A stretch of DNA of 64,000 nucleotides from Micromonospora alfalfae (GTDB lineage: Bacteria; Actinomycetota; Actinomycetes; Mycobacteriales; Micromonosporaceae), in NCBI RefSeq assembly GCF_022230925.1, contig NZ_JAKKFH010000061.1, forward strand, positions 1 through 64,000, read 5' to 3'. Positions 1 to 8,345 of the stretch are shown here, piece after piece (positions within the stretch are counted from its first letter, which is position 1; the number at the start of each line of letters is the position of its first letter). The notes below the pieces were generated by a model. That model did not search any database and had not been told where the DNA came from. It saw only the letters and a list, made by a program, of their open reading frames with translations. Made by a program: the position numbers and the translations under genes.

Positions 1-709
1 CGGCGGCGGCGAGCGCGGCGCCCAGCGCGGCCCGGAACAGCAGCGAGCCGGTGCTGACCCGGGCCACCCCAGCGGCGCCCAATTCAGCCAGCCCCGGGCC
101 GCCCGGCTGGTACAGCGCGTTCACCGGAGCGTCGATCCGCTCGGTGAGGACGCGCACTGTGGCCAGGTCGACGGTCCCGGGCACGAAGATCCCGTCGGCA
201 CCGGCCATCAGGTAGGCACGGGCACGAGCGAGGGTCTGCGGCAGCGGGTCGTCCACCCCGAGCCACCAGGTGTCGGTGCGGGCGTTGATGAACAGTTCCG
301 GCACGGCCGCCTTCACTGCCGCGACCTTGGCGGCGGTGGACTCGGTGTCGGCGAGGGTGCCGTCGGCGCGCCCGTCCTCCAGGTTGATCCCGACCACGCC
401 GAGACCGGCCAACTCCGCCACGTACTCGGCGACCTCCGCCGGGTCGTCGCTGAACCCGGCCTCCACGTCCACGCTGAGCAGCACCGGCAGCCGAGCCAGC
501 CGGCGGGCCAGGGCGAGGGTCTCCGCCGCGGTGGCCGCGACGCCGTCGGGTAGGCCGGCGGTCGCGGCGACACCGAGGCTTGTGGTGCCGATGGCCGGAT
601 GTCCACGCGCGGCGAGCGCCGCCGCCGAGGCGTGGTCCCACGCGTTGGGCAACAGCAGAGGGCGGCCAGCGCGGTGCAGGGCGTGGAACGCGGCACGACG
701 GTCGATCAT
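1..709 (-). CDS. Isocitrate lyase/PEP mutase family protein (3' end outside window)
   Basis: Predicted Mg-dependent TIM-barrel enzyme of the phosphoenolpyruvate mutase/isocitrate lyase superfamily, cytosolic. The 236 visible codons start at ATG 709 and run off the left edge; the family is usually 250-280 residues, so little is missing. Seen: GTTSLG near residue 41, the metal-binding segment SVDVEAGF (D81, E83), NLED at 109-112 and NARTD at 142-146. The KxCGH catalytic loop of true isocitrate and methylisocitrate lyases is absent, which favours a carboxyPEP-mutase or oxaloacetate-hydrolase type activity; the substrate cannot be told. The start overlaps the stop of the upstream P450 gene by 4 bp (ATGA), so the two are probably translationally coupled. 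Confidence 0.88.
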   Translation of the reverse strand, partial: MIDRRAAFHALHRAGRPLLLPNAWDHASAAALAARGHPAIGTTSLGVAATAGLPDGVAATAAETLALARRLARLPVLLSVDVEAGFSDDPAEVAEYVAELAGLGVVGINLEDGRADGTLADTESTAAKVAAVKAAVPELFINARTDTWWLGVDDPLPQTLARARAYLMAGADGIFVPGTVDLATVRVLTERIDAPVNALYQPGGPGLAELGAAGVARVSTGSLLFRAALGAALAAA

Positions 710-1740
710 CGGACGCTCACCTCCAGAGTCGTCGGCACCCGCAGTGTCGGGTGCGGTTCGTGGCGCACCGGCGTCGGGTTGCGCCGGCACCGTTCCCGCA
801 GCACGTCGAACACCCCGGTGGCCAACGCCAGGGCGTGCCGGTCGCCGGGGCAACCCCGCTCCCCCGTCCCGAAGGTCAACAGCCCGGCACCGGGCCGACC
901 GGGCTGGAACGTGCCGGGCTCGGTGAACGCCTGCGGGTCACGGTTGGCCGCGTCGAAGCGCAGCAGCACCGGGCTTCCGGCCGGCAGATCCCGCCCGCCC
1001 AGCCGTACCTCGTCGACGGTGACCCGTCGGGTGGCCCGCACCGGTGGGTCGAGGCGCAGCACCTCGCCCAGCAGATCGGCGGTCCGTGCCGTGGCTGGCG
1101 CTCGCGGGCCGGCAGGGGGCAGCAGGTGCTGGGCGGCGGCGCCGATCAGGCCGGCGGTCGCGTCGCACGCCTGCACCAGCAGACCGATCAGGTTCGCCCG
1201 TACCTCCGGCGGACCCTGCGGCGCGAGCGCCAGCAGCGCCGTCACCGCCCGGTCAGCCCGCGCTGTCGAAGCCGGGTCCACCCCCGGGTGGTACGCCGCC
1301 GCGACGACAGCGACCGCCGTCCCGGCGGCTACCGGATCAGCGAAACCGAGGCGATCGGCCAACGCCAGCAGCGGCACCGGCCGGGCCAGTTCCCTCATCA
1401 CGTCGACGCGGTCGCCGGCGCGGTCGAGAACGGCACCGGCCAGCCGTGCCGCGTCCAGCCGCAGGTCGTCCGGGGCCAGCGGGGCCAGAGCGCCCACCGC
1501 GACCGCCCGACGGTCGGCGTGCTGTCGCTGTGGACTGAACCGGCTGACGGTGGCACGTAGCCAGGCGAGGGTGCCGGGCGGACCGGGGTCCACGGCCGGC
1601 ACCTGGAACGCCCTGTCGGTCAGCGCCGCGCGCACGTCGGCGTGCCGGGTCACCCACCAACCGCGCTCCGGTTCGAACGAGGGCGGCCCACACGCCGGTG
1701 TTCCCGGGGCGGGCGCAATGTGCGGCCAGTTGTCAGTCAC
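706..1740 (-). CDS. Short cytochrome P450
   Basis: Haem monooxygenase, probably soluble. With the chosen GTG at 1740 the protein is 344 residues, shorter than the usual ~400 because the N-terminal beta region is reduced. Visible landmarks: an I-helix segment QACDATAGLIG that keeps the acid (Asp) but has Ala for the first Thr, EVLR (ExxR motif, about 226-229) and the haem loop FGTGERGCPG with the Cys ligand near 297. An in-frame GTG at 1776 would add 12 residues; neither start has a convincing ribosome site, but MTDNWPHI is the more natural N-terminus. It is coupled by a 4-bp overlap to the PEP-mutase-family gene. No ferredoxin or reductase gene is adjacent. Confidence 0.9.
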   Translation of the reverse strand: MTDNWPHIAPAPGTPACGPPSFEPERGWWVTRHADVRAALTDRAFQVPAVDPGPPGTLAWLRATVSRFSPQRQHADRRAVAVGALAPLAPDDLRLDAARLAGAVLDRAGDRVDVMRELARPVPLLALADRLGFADPVAAGTAVAVVAAAYHPGVDPASTARADRAVTALLALAPQGPPEVRANLIGLLVQACDATAGLIGAAAQHLLPPAGPRAPATARTADLLGEVLRLDPPVRATRRVTVDEVRLGGRDLPAGSPVLLRFDAANRDPQAFTEPGTFQPGRPGAGLLTFGTGERGCPGDRHALALATGVFDVLRERCRRNPTPVRHEPHPTLRVPTTLEVSVR

Positions 1741-1812
1741 CGCCCGACCGTAGGGCGCGAACCGTTCGCCCCACACCGAACGATCCCGCCCCGGTCCTCC
1801 GCTACTCGCCGG

Positions 1813-2556
1813 TCAGGCGCGGCCGCTCGTGGGCGGCGAGGCCACCGGCGGGTCGAGGGTGTGTTCGGGGATGGACAGGGCCGTGGCCAGGCCCTGACGA
1901 CCGGTGGGAGTGAGTCGGACGGCGCGGCCGGTGCCCTGGCTGATCCAGCCGACGTCGGTGAAGCGGCGGCAGAGCGCCGCGCCGAGCGCTCCGGCCAGGT
2001 GCGGGCGGCGTTCGGTCCAGTCCAGGCAGTCGCGGACCACCGGGCGGCGGGCGGCGCGCAGCACGTCAACGGGTACGCCCAACCCGGCCGCCCAGGCCCA
2101 TCCGTCGGGCGTGAGCGCCAAGCCGCTGGACCGGTCGAGTCGGCGCTCGGCCAGCAGCGCGTCGTACATCAGCACGCCGAGCCGCCCGGCGAGGTGGTCG
2201 TAGCAGGTCCTGGCGTACGCCAGGGCGGCGGTGGCGGTCGTCGCGCGCAGCGACCCGGTCGGTGCGGGCGTGGCCGGGGCGTGCCCGGCCAGGTCCTCGA
2301 TCAGTTGGGCCACCGACGGCCCGGCCAGCCGCAGATAGCGGTGCCGGCCCTGCCGTTCCTCGACGAGCAGCCCGCCGCTGACGAGTCGGGTGAGGTGGTC
2401 GCTGGCCGTCGACGGGGCGACACCGGCGCGCCGGGCCAGCTCACCGGCGGTCCACGCCCGCCCGTCGAGCAGCGCCAGGCACATTCCGGCCCGGGTGCCG
2501 TCGGCCAGCAGGGCCGCCAGCTCGGCCATCCCCCGACCGTCGGTGCCAACGCTCAT
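1813..2556 (-). CDS. ArsR-family winged-helix transcriptional regulator
   Basis: 247-residue DNA-binding protein. Residues about 10-80 form an ArsR-type winged helix (TAGELARRAGVAPSTASDHL recognition region followed by GLLVEERQGRHRYLRL wing). The remaining ~160 residues are an uncharacterised C-terminal domain, so this is the long ArsR subtype rather than the ~110-residue metal sensors; no Cys metal-binding box is seen in the recognition helix. It lies upstream of, and in the same direction as, the P450/PEP-mutase pair with a gap of 72 bp, and may regulate them. The ligand is unknown. Confidence 0.85.
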   Translation of the reverse strand: MSVGTDGRGMAELAALLADGTRAGMCLALLDGRAWTAGELARRAGVAPSTASDHLTRLVSGGLLVEERQGRHRYLRLAGPSVAQLIEDLAGHAPATPAPTGSLRATTATAALAYARTCYDHLAGRLGVLMYDALLAERRLDRSSGLALTPDGWAWAAGLGVPVDVLRAARRPVVRDCLDWTERRPHLAGALGAALCRRFTDVGWISQGTGRAVRLTPTGRQGLATALSIPEHTLDPPVASPPTSGRA

Positions 2557-2586
2557 CGCCCCAGTCTAGGTACCGGTGAACAGCGA

Positions 2587-2623
2587 CCCGGGGGCCTCCG
2601 TCACGTGGACGAAGACCCCCGGG
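2587..2623. terminator. Possible hairpin terminator
   Basis: Inverted repeat CCCGGGGG (2587-2594) / CCCCCGGG (2616-2623) with a 21-nt spacer. It lies 18 bp past the stop of the minus-strand remnant at 2641 and upstream of the ArsR gene start. No T-run follows; such GC-rich stems are common terminators in actinomycetes. Confidence 0.4.
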
Positions 2624-2640
2624 GCTGGTGGGGCCGAGGC

Positions 2641-3141
2641 TCAGCCCTTCGGCGTCGGAATCAGGTGTGCGGCGAAGCTGACCGCGGACGGGCTCACCTT
2701 CGCTGCCGCCATCCCGCCGGGGGCGGCGAACCGCCGGTCCAGCGCGATGGTGGTGTTGTTCCGGTTGCGGTAGACCACCACGAAGCCGGTTCCGCCGGAG
2801 TTCTGGATCGGCGCGATGGCGGGATCGGTGGCGGCGGTGGCAGCGGTCGGGTCGCCCGGGTTCTCGTACAGGCGCAGCCACTCACCCCAGGTGCCCGAGC
2901 CCTGCTCGGTCTCGTACACCCGGTACATCTCGTTGTCGCTGGCGCGAGCGACGACAACGATCCGACCCAGAGCCGGGTCGAGGATCGCGGCCGGGGACCC
3001 GGCAGCGGTGAACGTACCCACCGTCTGCCAGGTGCTCGGCCAGGCCCCGCCCAGTTCCTGCTTCTTCATGACCAGCGAACCGTCGGCGGCACGGGCCACG
3101 ACGGCGGTGCGGTAGCCCTGGTTGAGGAAGGCGGCCGGCAC
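2641..3141 (-). pseudogene. C-terminal remnant of a PLL-like beta-propeller protein (copy 1)
   Basis: The frame encodes a series of ~45-residue blades of the type AVVARAADGSL, GSPAAILDPALGRIVVVARASDNEMY and DPAIAPIQNSGGTGFVVVYR, typical of secreted lectin-like (PLL) propellers, and ends IPTPKG-stop. No signal peptide or ribosome site exists: coding similarity begins abruptly near 3141 (a GTG is there by chance or is used as a cryptic start), at the point where a related copy begins on the opposite strand. The two copies align throughout, including their last residues, so both look like C-terminal halves. Although the minus frame stays open to 3492, that extension is antisense to the second copy. 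Called a truncated gene; an assembly artefact is possible. Confidence 0.7.
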
Positions 3142-3709
3142 CCTGCAGGCCGCCACGTACAAGGGTGGTGCGCTCACCTCGGCCTGGGCGGGCCTGGGTG
3201 ACGCGGGCTTCGTGGACACGCCGAGCGTGGTGACACTGCCCGGCCGCCGCCTGATGGTGTTCGCCCGGCACACCGACGGAGTGGTGAAGAGCCAGTTGCA
3301 GAGCATTGACGGCACCTGGCCCGGCACCTGGAACGCGGTGGGCGACATCGGTGTCACGCCGGTCGGCTCCCCGACCGCGGTCCTGAGCCCCAACACCGGC
3401 CGTGTCTCGGTGTTCACCCGGACGACCGACGACACCATCCAGCACAGCCGACAGACCGCCGCAGGCTCCACCGCCTGGGGCAACTGGGCCACGGCGACGG
3501 TGCCGGACGAGACCTATCCGACCGATCCGACGGCATTCGTCTTCCAGAACTCCAATGGCTTCCGACTCGGTTTCGTGAGCCGGACCGCCAACGGCTCGGT
3601 TCGGCTCTACGACACTGATGAGTCGGCTGCCTCGCTCGCCACCCGGGCCGCCCCGGCCGCGGGCATCTCGTTCACCAGGCAGGAGATTCCGCAGCCGCGC
3701 GACAACTGA
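3122..3709 (+). pseudogene. C-terminal remnant of a PLL-like beta-propeller protein (copy 2)
   Basis: 195 codons from a TTG at 3122 directly after an in-frame TAG at 3113. Blades read TPSVVTLPGRRLMVFARHTDG, GSPTAVLSPNTGRVSVFTRTTDD and DPTAFVFQNSNGFRLGFVSR, ending GISFTRQEIPQPRDN-stop. This matches copy 1 blade for blade. There is no signal peptide, no ATG/GTG with a ribosome site and no room for a promoter, since the reading frame abuts the divergent copy 1. An intact homologue would be expected to carry a signal peptide and at least one more blade or two. The simplest history is deletion of the 5' ends of two divergent paralogues. Confidence 0.68.
3130..3154. repeat. Inverted repeat at the junction of the two propeller remnants
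   Basis: GGCGGCC (3130-3136) and GGCCGCC (3148-3154) are perfect inverted copies separated by 11 bp. The element sits exactly where the two divergent truncated coding regions meet, so it marks a deletion/inversion junction or the tip of a longer palindrome lost in cloning, sequencing or assembly. Confidence 0.75.
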
Positions 3710-3855
3710 CCAGGATCGGGCCGGCGGCCGTCGGGGCGACACGCCCCGGCGGTCGCCTCAGCTTGCCCGCTGCCCCTACTCTGAAGGGGCCGCGACGCCA
3801 CTTCGGCAAGTCGGGGCCTTAGCGCCCGCACCGCCGGGCGGATAGAAGTAACCGG

Positions 3856-4551
3856 ATGATCTGGACGAAGTTCAGAAGCGACCGCACCCCTCGCCGACTC
3901 CGCGCCGTGTCCGACCTGCAGTTTCCTGCCAGCGGACGTCACCATCTACGAAATCGGTATCCCCATCTCAGCGACGACGACATCGTTCTCGTCGAGACCG
4001 CGACCCGGCAGTGGTTCCGGATCATCGCCCGCCAGCCCAACGCGAAACTGTCCATGCCCTCGGTGGTCGTGGACGACCTGTGGCAGGAGCTGACCCTCCA
4101 TGCGCGGGACTACGCCACCTTCTGTGACGCCGCGTTCGGGCGCGCTACGCACCACCGACCGACGTCCGCGGCGAGCGGCGACACGACCGCCGCCGATCGC
4201 GGGCCTCTCCTGCTCGCGACGCTGGGCCACGGCCGGCGGGACGAGGGGTGCGGCCCGACCGGCCTTCCGCTGCTGTTCCGGGTGGACCAGGAACTGGACA
4301 TCCAGGACGGCAACCGCTACCTGGCCGACTGCGGAGGCCGTGGCGAATGCTTCCCGGTTTCCGGCCGGGTCTGCCTGCAACACCTCGCCGGGCCAGGTAA
4401 GCGGCCCAAACCCCGCGGCATCAGTGGCGACCTGCCCTTCCTCGACGGCCGCCACGGCTACGCCGGCGGTGCGGGTGGCAGCGGTGGTGGCGGCGAGTTC
4501 AGCGGCGGGAACGATGGCGGAGGCGGCGACGGCGGTGGGGGCAGCAACTGA
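3856..4551 (+). CDS. Glycine-rich-tail protein, COG4278-like
   Basis: 231 residues, function unknown. The N-terminal ~110 residues resemble the conserved module of bacterial glycine-rich domain-containing proteins: HHLRNRYPHLSDDDIVLVE, a Trp-rich segment ending QWFRII, and the signature VVVDDLWQELTLHARDYATFCDAAFGRATHH near 70-105. A Cys pair region (DCGGRGECF, ~162-168) follows. The last ~35 residues are nearly pure Gly/Ser/Asp/Asn (GGGGDGGGG). Cytosolic by lack of signal or membrane segments. The start ATG 3856 follows an upstream gap of 145 bp that holds no obvious strong promoter. Convergent with the 2H phosphoesterase gene (24 bp between stops). Confidence 0.72.
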   Translation: MIWTKFRSDRTPRRLRAVSDLQFPASGRHHLRNRYPHLSDDDIVLVETATRQWFRIIARQPNAKLSMPSVVVDDLWQELTLHARDYATFCDAAFGRATHHRPTSAASGDTTAADRGPLLLATLGHGRRDEGCGPTGLPLLFRVDQELDIQDGNRYLADCGGRGECFPVSGRVCLQHLAGPGKRPKPRGISGDLPFLDGRHGYAGGAGGSGGGGEFSGGNDGGGGDGGGGSN

Positions 4552-4575
4552 GGTTTTGGACGACTTGCGACGATC

Positions 4576-5094
4576 TCAGCCGAGGCCGGTCAGCGGAGTC
4601 ACCGTCCGGTCCGTGCCGTCGTAGCTGCGCGCGGCGGCGAAGTCACCCGTCGGTCGCTGTCCACCGGCGACGGCACGAGCCACCCGCAGGTCGGCGTTGC
4701 GGAACCGCAGGGCCAGGCTCAGGTGCGGCACCCACACCTCGGGCGCATGCCACGGGCGGTGTCCGTCGGCCTCGGCGAGAACGTCCCAGACGGCGGCGTG
4801 CAGCGCGGTCAGCGCCGGAGTGGGTCGGACGAGCCAGACCAGTGGGGCGCTGCCGTCGAGGACGACGACCCGGTCGAGCGTCACCGGCACCGGCAGCGCG
4901 GCGTCGAACAGCTCGGCGAGGCGGTGCTCGATCCCCGGCGGGAACTCGTCGACGGCGGCGAGGGTGAGGTGCGGCCGGTTGGTCGGGTGGGTGTTGCGGG
5001 CCAGGCTGGGCAACCCGGCGGCGGCCAGCCGGCCCCAGACCGCCCGGACCGCGACCTCCAGGCCGGGCGAGCAGACCAGTTCAACGGTACGCAC
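4576..5094 (-). CDS. 2'-5' RNA ligase/2H phosphoesterase family protein
   Basis: 172 residues with the two hallmark H-x-T/S-x motifs of the 2H phosphoesterase fold: RPHLTLA near residue 42 and VPHLSLA near 127. These place the catalytic His pair of cyclic phosphodiesterase/RNA ligase-like enzymes such as ThpR. The natural substrate in actinomycetes is not known; 2',3'-cyclic phosphate hydrolysis is the usual activity. GTG start at 5094. Monocistronic between convergent and co-directional neighbours. Confidence 0.85.
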   Translation of the reverse strand: MRTVELVCSPGLEVAVRAVWGRLAAAGLPSLARNTHPTNRPHLTLAAVDEFPPGIEHRLAELFDAALPVPVTLDRVVVLDGSAPLVWLVRPTPALTALHAAVWDVLAEADGHRPWHAPEVWVPHLSLALRFRNADLRVARAVAGGQRPTGDFAAARSYDGTDRTVTPLTGLG

Positions 5095-5154
5095 GCGCCC
5101 ACGCTAGCCGGACGGTCCACGCCGCCCTCACGGATCGGAACCGAGCCACACCCT

Positions 5155-6354
5155 TCAGGCCGGGTGGCGGCGGTGAGCGCCCTCGGCCGACGCCGGGTTG
5201 ACCTCACCCGCGATCCGGGCGCGGTGGGTCAGGTCGAAGATGGCGACGACGGTGATGGTGGCCGCGCCCAGCAGGCCCACCGCCAGCGGCGGGAGTCGCG
5301 CCGCGACCGGGCTCAGGATCAGGCACGCCACCACGGCCGCGAGGCAGTGCCTCGTCAGGCGGCCGAACACCCAGATCTCGAAGATGATCCGCCCGATGAG
5401 GAAGGTCAGCGGCCCGACCAGGATCGCCACGACGTTGCCGGCCGACCGCTGCGCGTCGGGCTCCTTCAGCATCAGCTCGCCTCCGATGCCGGTGAGCAGG
5501 ATGCCCGCCACCATCACCAGGTGGGTGTAGCTCGCCCGCAGGTTGAGCCGGTACGGGTCCACCGCGGTGTCGATCTTCACGGCGAGGCTGCTCGTGGTGC
5601 GATAGAAGTAGGTCCACCAGAGGAAGACCACGGTCCAGAAGGTGAGCAGAAATGCTGTGGTGTCCGCCAGGTCCCGCGTCGACAGCCGGTAGAAGTTGCC
5701 GGTGGCCAGGATCGTCTCGCCGAGGGCCAGGATGATGAACTGCCGGTACCGCTCGTTGAGGTGTTCGCCCGAGAGGTGCCACTCGTTGGCCCGCGCCCGG
5801 CCGAGCCACGGCAGCGGCCATCCCAGGACCGGCCCCGAGTAGTCGATCGCCAGCGCGCATGCCCACAGCAGGACTCGGGCTTCGCCGCCGCTGGCCGCCG
5901 CCCCGGCGAACCAGACCGTCGCGGACAGCAGATACCAGACGATTCCTCGTACCGGCCGACGCCAGGCCGGGGTGCCGCGCAGGTAGAGGGCCATGACCAG
6001 GGTCCGGCCGAGGTGGATCCCGAGGTACGCGCTCACGAAGACGAAGCCCTGGTCACCGAAGGCGTCCGGAACGTTGATGGACATCAGCAGGCTGCCGAGC
6101 ATCACGCAGATGATCAGAATCTGCACTGTGGGTCGTTCGCAGTCGAGGCTGTCGGTGGCCAGGTTGGTGTTGTACCAGATCCACCAGAAGGCCAGCAGGA
6201 AGATCACGGCCTGCGCGTCGGCGAGCAGACTGGGCTCCTCGACCAGGGTCGCCGACAAGCGGCCGAGGGTGAAGATGAAAACGAGGTCGAAGAACAGCTC
6301 GACGGCACTGGAGCGCACCGGGTCGACCGGACCCGCCGCGGCTTTCCTGGGCAT
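5155..6354 (-). CDS. ltrA: Low temperature requirement protein A (LtrA) family membrane protein
   Basis: 399-residue polytopic membrane protein with roughly ten hydrophobic helices. The N-terminal signature VELFFDLVFIFTL after a short basic start and the later Trp/Tyr-rich FWTVVFLWWTYFY segment are typical of LtrA, named from Listeria growth at low temperature; its molecular role is unknown. ATG 6354 was chosen because GAGGGA stands 6 nt upstream and the next residues (MPRKAAAG) lead straight into the family motif; the frame is open 24 codons further upstream without support. Confidence 0.9.
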   Translation of the reverse strand: MPRKAAAGPVDPVRSSAVELFFDLVFIFTLGRLSATLVEEPSLLADAQAVIFLLAFWWIWYNTNLATDSLDCERPTVQILIICVMLGSLLMSINVPDAFGDQGFVFVSAYLGIHLGRTLVMALYLRGTPAWRRPVRGIVWYLLSATVWFAGAAASGGEARVLLWACALAIDYSGPVLGWPLPWLGRARANEWHLSGEHLNERYRQFIILALGETILATGNFYRLSTRDLADTTAFLLTFWTVVFLWWTYFYRTTSSLAVKIDTAVDPYRLNLRASYTHLVMVAGILLTGIGGELMLKEPDAQRSAGNVVAILVGPLTFLIGRIIFEIWVFGRLTRHCLAAVVACLILSPVAARLPPLAVGLLGAATITVVAIFDLTHRARIAGEVNPASAEGAHRRHPA

Positions 6355-6456
6355 TTGTCCCTCTTCGCAGCCGGCTGGGAGACGAGGACTCCACTGCCCC
6401 TTATTGATCAGCTTCCGTCCACCCACGCTGCGGTCGTCCGCGAGGCGCGCCGACGG

Positions 6457-7062
6457 TCAGAGCCAGCCGTTGTCCCGGGCGGTGCGGACGGCCTCGGCCC
6501 GGTCGGCGGCGCCGAGCTTCTGCACGGCGGCGGAGAGGTGGTTGCGCACGGTTCCGGTGGACAGGTGTACCCGACGGGCGATCACCGCGACCGGGGCACC
6601 CACCTCCACCAGCCGTAGCGTCTCCAGTTCCCGAGGGGTCAGCGGGCACGGGGGCAGGGTCAACGCGTCGGCGGCCAGCGACGGGTCGACGTAGCGCCCT
6701 CCGGCGTGCACCCGCCGGATCACGTCGGCGAGCGCCCCACCCGGCGAGCCCTTGGGCAGGAACCCTCGGGCGCCGGCGGTCAGCGCCTGGCGCAGGTGCC
6801 CGGGGCGACCGTGGCCGGTCAGCACGACCACAGCGCAGTCGGGTCGGACCCGGGTCAGCTCGGCGGCTACCGCGATGCCGTCCAGGCCGGGCATCTCCAG
6901 GTCGACCACTGCCACGTCCGGGCGGTGCGCCAGCGCCGCGGTGACGGCCGTCTTCCCGTCGGCGGCGTGTGCCACCACCTCGATGTCCGGTTCCAGGGCG
7001 AGCAGCGCGGCGACGGCTACCCGGATCAGGTCCTCGTCGTCGGCGAGCAGGACGCGGATCAC
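6457..7062 (-). CDS. NarL/DesR-type response regulator
   Basis: 201 residues. Receiver domain 1-120 with the acidic pocket DDE (8-10), phosphoacceptor D54 (VVDLEMPG), T82 and K104; LuxR/GerE helix-turn-helix 138-198 (LTPRELETLRLVEVG, VIARRVHLSTGTVRNHLSAAVQKL). Start GTG 7062 overlaps the TGA of the upstream kinase by 4 bp, so it is the partner of that kinase. The pair of CACGG-N5-CCGTG dyads upstream of the operon, shared with the divergent membrane-protein gene, is the likely target. Confidence 0.93.
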   Translation of the reverse strand: MIRVLLADDEDLIRVAVAALLALEPDIEVVAHAADGKTAVTAALAHRPDVAVVDLEMPGLDGIAVAAELTRVRPDCAVVVLTGHGRPGHLRQALTAGARGFLPKGSPGGALADVIRRVHAGGRYVDPSLAADALTLPPCPLTPRELETLRLVEVGAPVAVIARRVHLSTGTVRNHLSAAVQKLGAADRAEAVRTARDNGWL

Positions 7063-8213
7063 GACGGCGCCGGCACTGTGGCTTCGAGGGTGAAGATCGC
7101 GTCCTCCCGGCGTACCCGCAACTCGCCCCCGGCAGCGGCGAGCCGGTCGGCCAGCCCGCGCAGGCCGTGACTGTGCGCGTCCGGGCCACTGTCGTCGGCG
7201 CCGTCGTTGGCCACCGTCATCCTGGCCACGTCATCCTCCCGATCGATGCGGATCCGGCACCAGTCGGCCCGGCTGTGCCGCAGCACGTTGGTGCTCGCCT
7301 CGCGCAGCACCGCCGCCAGCTCGATGGCGGCCGGCTGCGGCAGGTCCGCCGGCAGTGGCAGAACCGTGCACCGCACCCCGCAGGAGCGCAGCACCCCCAC
7401 CACCGCCGTGAGCTGTTCGTCGAGGTCGACGGCCCGGTAGCCGTGCACGGTCTCCCGTACATCGCTCAGCGCGGAGGCGGCCAACCGTTGCACCTCGGCG
7501 GCTTCCCGTCCGGCCCGTTCCGGGTCGACCGGGGCGAGCCGGGCGGCGAGTTCGGCCTTCAACGCGATCACCGTGAGGGTGTGCCCCAGGACGTCGTGCA
7601 CGTCGCGGGCGAAGCGCAGCCGCTCCTCGGCGGCGGCCAGCCGGGCCTGGGCGGCCTGACCCTGCCGGGCCTCCACGAGCAGGTCCCAGAACCAGACCTG
7701 GAACCCGTTGACGGCGGCCACTGCCGCGCCGATCCCACCGGTCACGGCGAGGTGGCGCGGAACGGAACCACCGGTCCACCAGGCCACCGCGACCGCCACC
7801 GCCAGGACGCCGACAGCCACCGCCAGCGCGGCCCGCCACCGCACCAGAAGCGGCGTCATGCCGATCAGCGCCGCACCGAGCCAGGCCCAGGTCGGCCACC
7901 TGCCGGCCGCCACCGGACCCACCAGCGGAACTGTCAGCACCGCCACCCCGACCAGGCTCAGCTCGGCCCGACGCCGCCAGCGCGGGTCGAGCCATGGCGT
8001 CACGGCCGCGTACAGCACGACGGTCTGGGCGATCACGAAGGCGAGGATGCCGAGCGCGCCGAGTGTCACCCGGCCCGGGTCGGGCTCGCGGGTCAGGCCG
8101 ACCGCCGGTAGTAGAACGCTCGCCCAGACGCCGGTGGCCAGCGACACCAGCGTCGCCCGCCGGGCGCGGCGCAACCGGCGGTCCGCCCGGGGAGTCACCG
8201 CGTCGCTCGCCAC
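7059..8213 (-). CDS. HisKA_3 sensor histidine kinase (DesK/NarL-type)
   Basis: 384 residues. About six membrane helices between residues 20 and 150 form the sensor, with no sizeable extracellular domain, as in DesK-like membrane-state or small-ligand sensors. Cytoplasmic HisKA_3 dimerisation domain with phospho-His H206 in FARDVHDVLGHTL, then a HATPase domain with the N-box LREASTNVLRHS and G-box HGLRGLADRL. GTG 8213 start, preceded by AGGAT. Translationally coupled to the response regulator. Divergent from the 309-residue membrane protein across 132 bp. Confidence 0.92.
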   Translation of the reverse strand: MASDAVTPRADRRLRRARRATLVSLATGVWASVLLPAVGLTREPDPGRVTLGALGILAFVIAQTVVLYAAVTPWLDPRWRRRAELSLVGVAVLTVPLVGPVAAGRWPTWAWLGAALIGMTPLLVRWRAALAVAVGVLAVAVAVAWWTGGSVPRHLAVTGGIGAAVAAVNGFQVWFWDLLVEARQGQAAQARLAAAEERLRFARDVHDVLGHTLTVIALKAELAARLAPVDPERAGREAAEVQRLAASALSDVRETVHGYRAVDLDEQLTAVVGVLRSCGVRCTVLPLPADLPQPAAIELAAVLREASTNVLRHSRADWCRIRIDREDDVARMTVANDGADDSGPDAHSHGLRGLADRLAAAGGELRVRREDAIFTLEATVPAPS

Positions 8214-8259
8214 GCACCGATCCTAGGACCGCCCGGCGCAGGGTCCACCCGTGCGAACT

Positions 8260-8300
8260 GTCACGGTCGGGCCGTGCGGTCCGCACGGTTTTCCCGTGAC
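8260..8300. promoter_or_regulatory. Double palindromic operator between the two-component operon and a membrane-protein gene
   Basis: Two 15-bp palindromes of the form CACGG-N5-CCGTG occur at 8262-8276 and 8284-8298, centres 22 bp apart (two helical turns). The whole block is also symmetric about T8280: CCGTGCGG/CCGCACGG at distance 1-8 and GTCACGG/CCGTGAC at distance 14-20. Spacing and symmetry fit two dimers of a NarL-type regulator on one face of the helix, in the intergenic region where both divergent promoters must lie. Confidence 0.7.
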
Positions 8301-8345
8301 GAACGGGTCTGCCGGCCACACCGGGGGCACCGGCAGGGTCGAGGC

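Noticed and set aside
3142..3492. N-terminal extension of the minus-strand propeller frame
   Set aside because: The open frame continues, but the translation is antisense to the second propeller copy and loses blade motifs, so it is not a genuine N-terminus.
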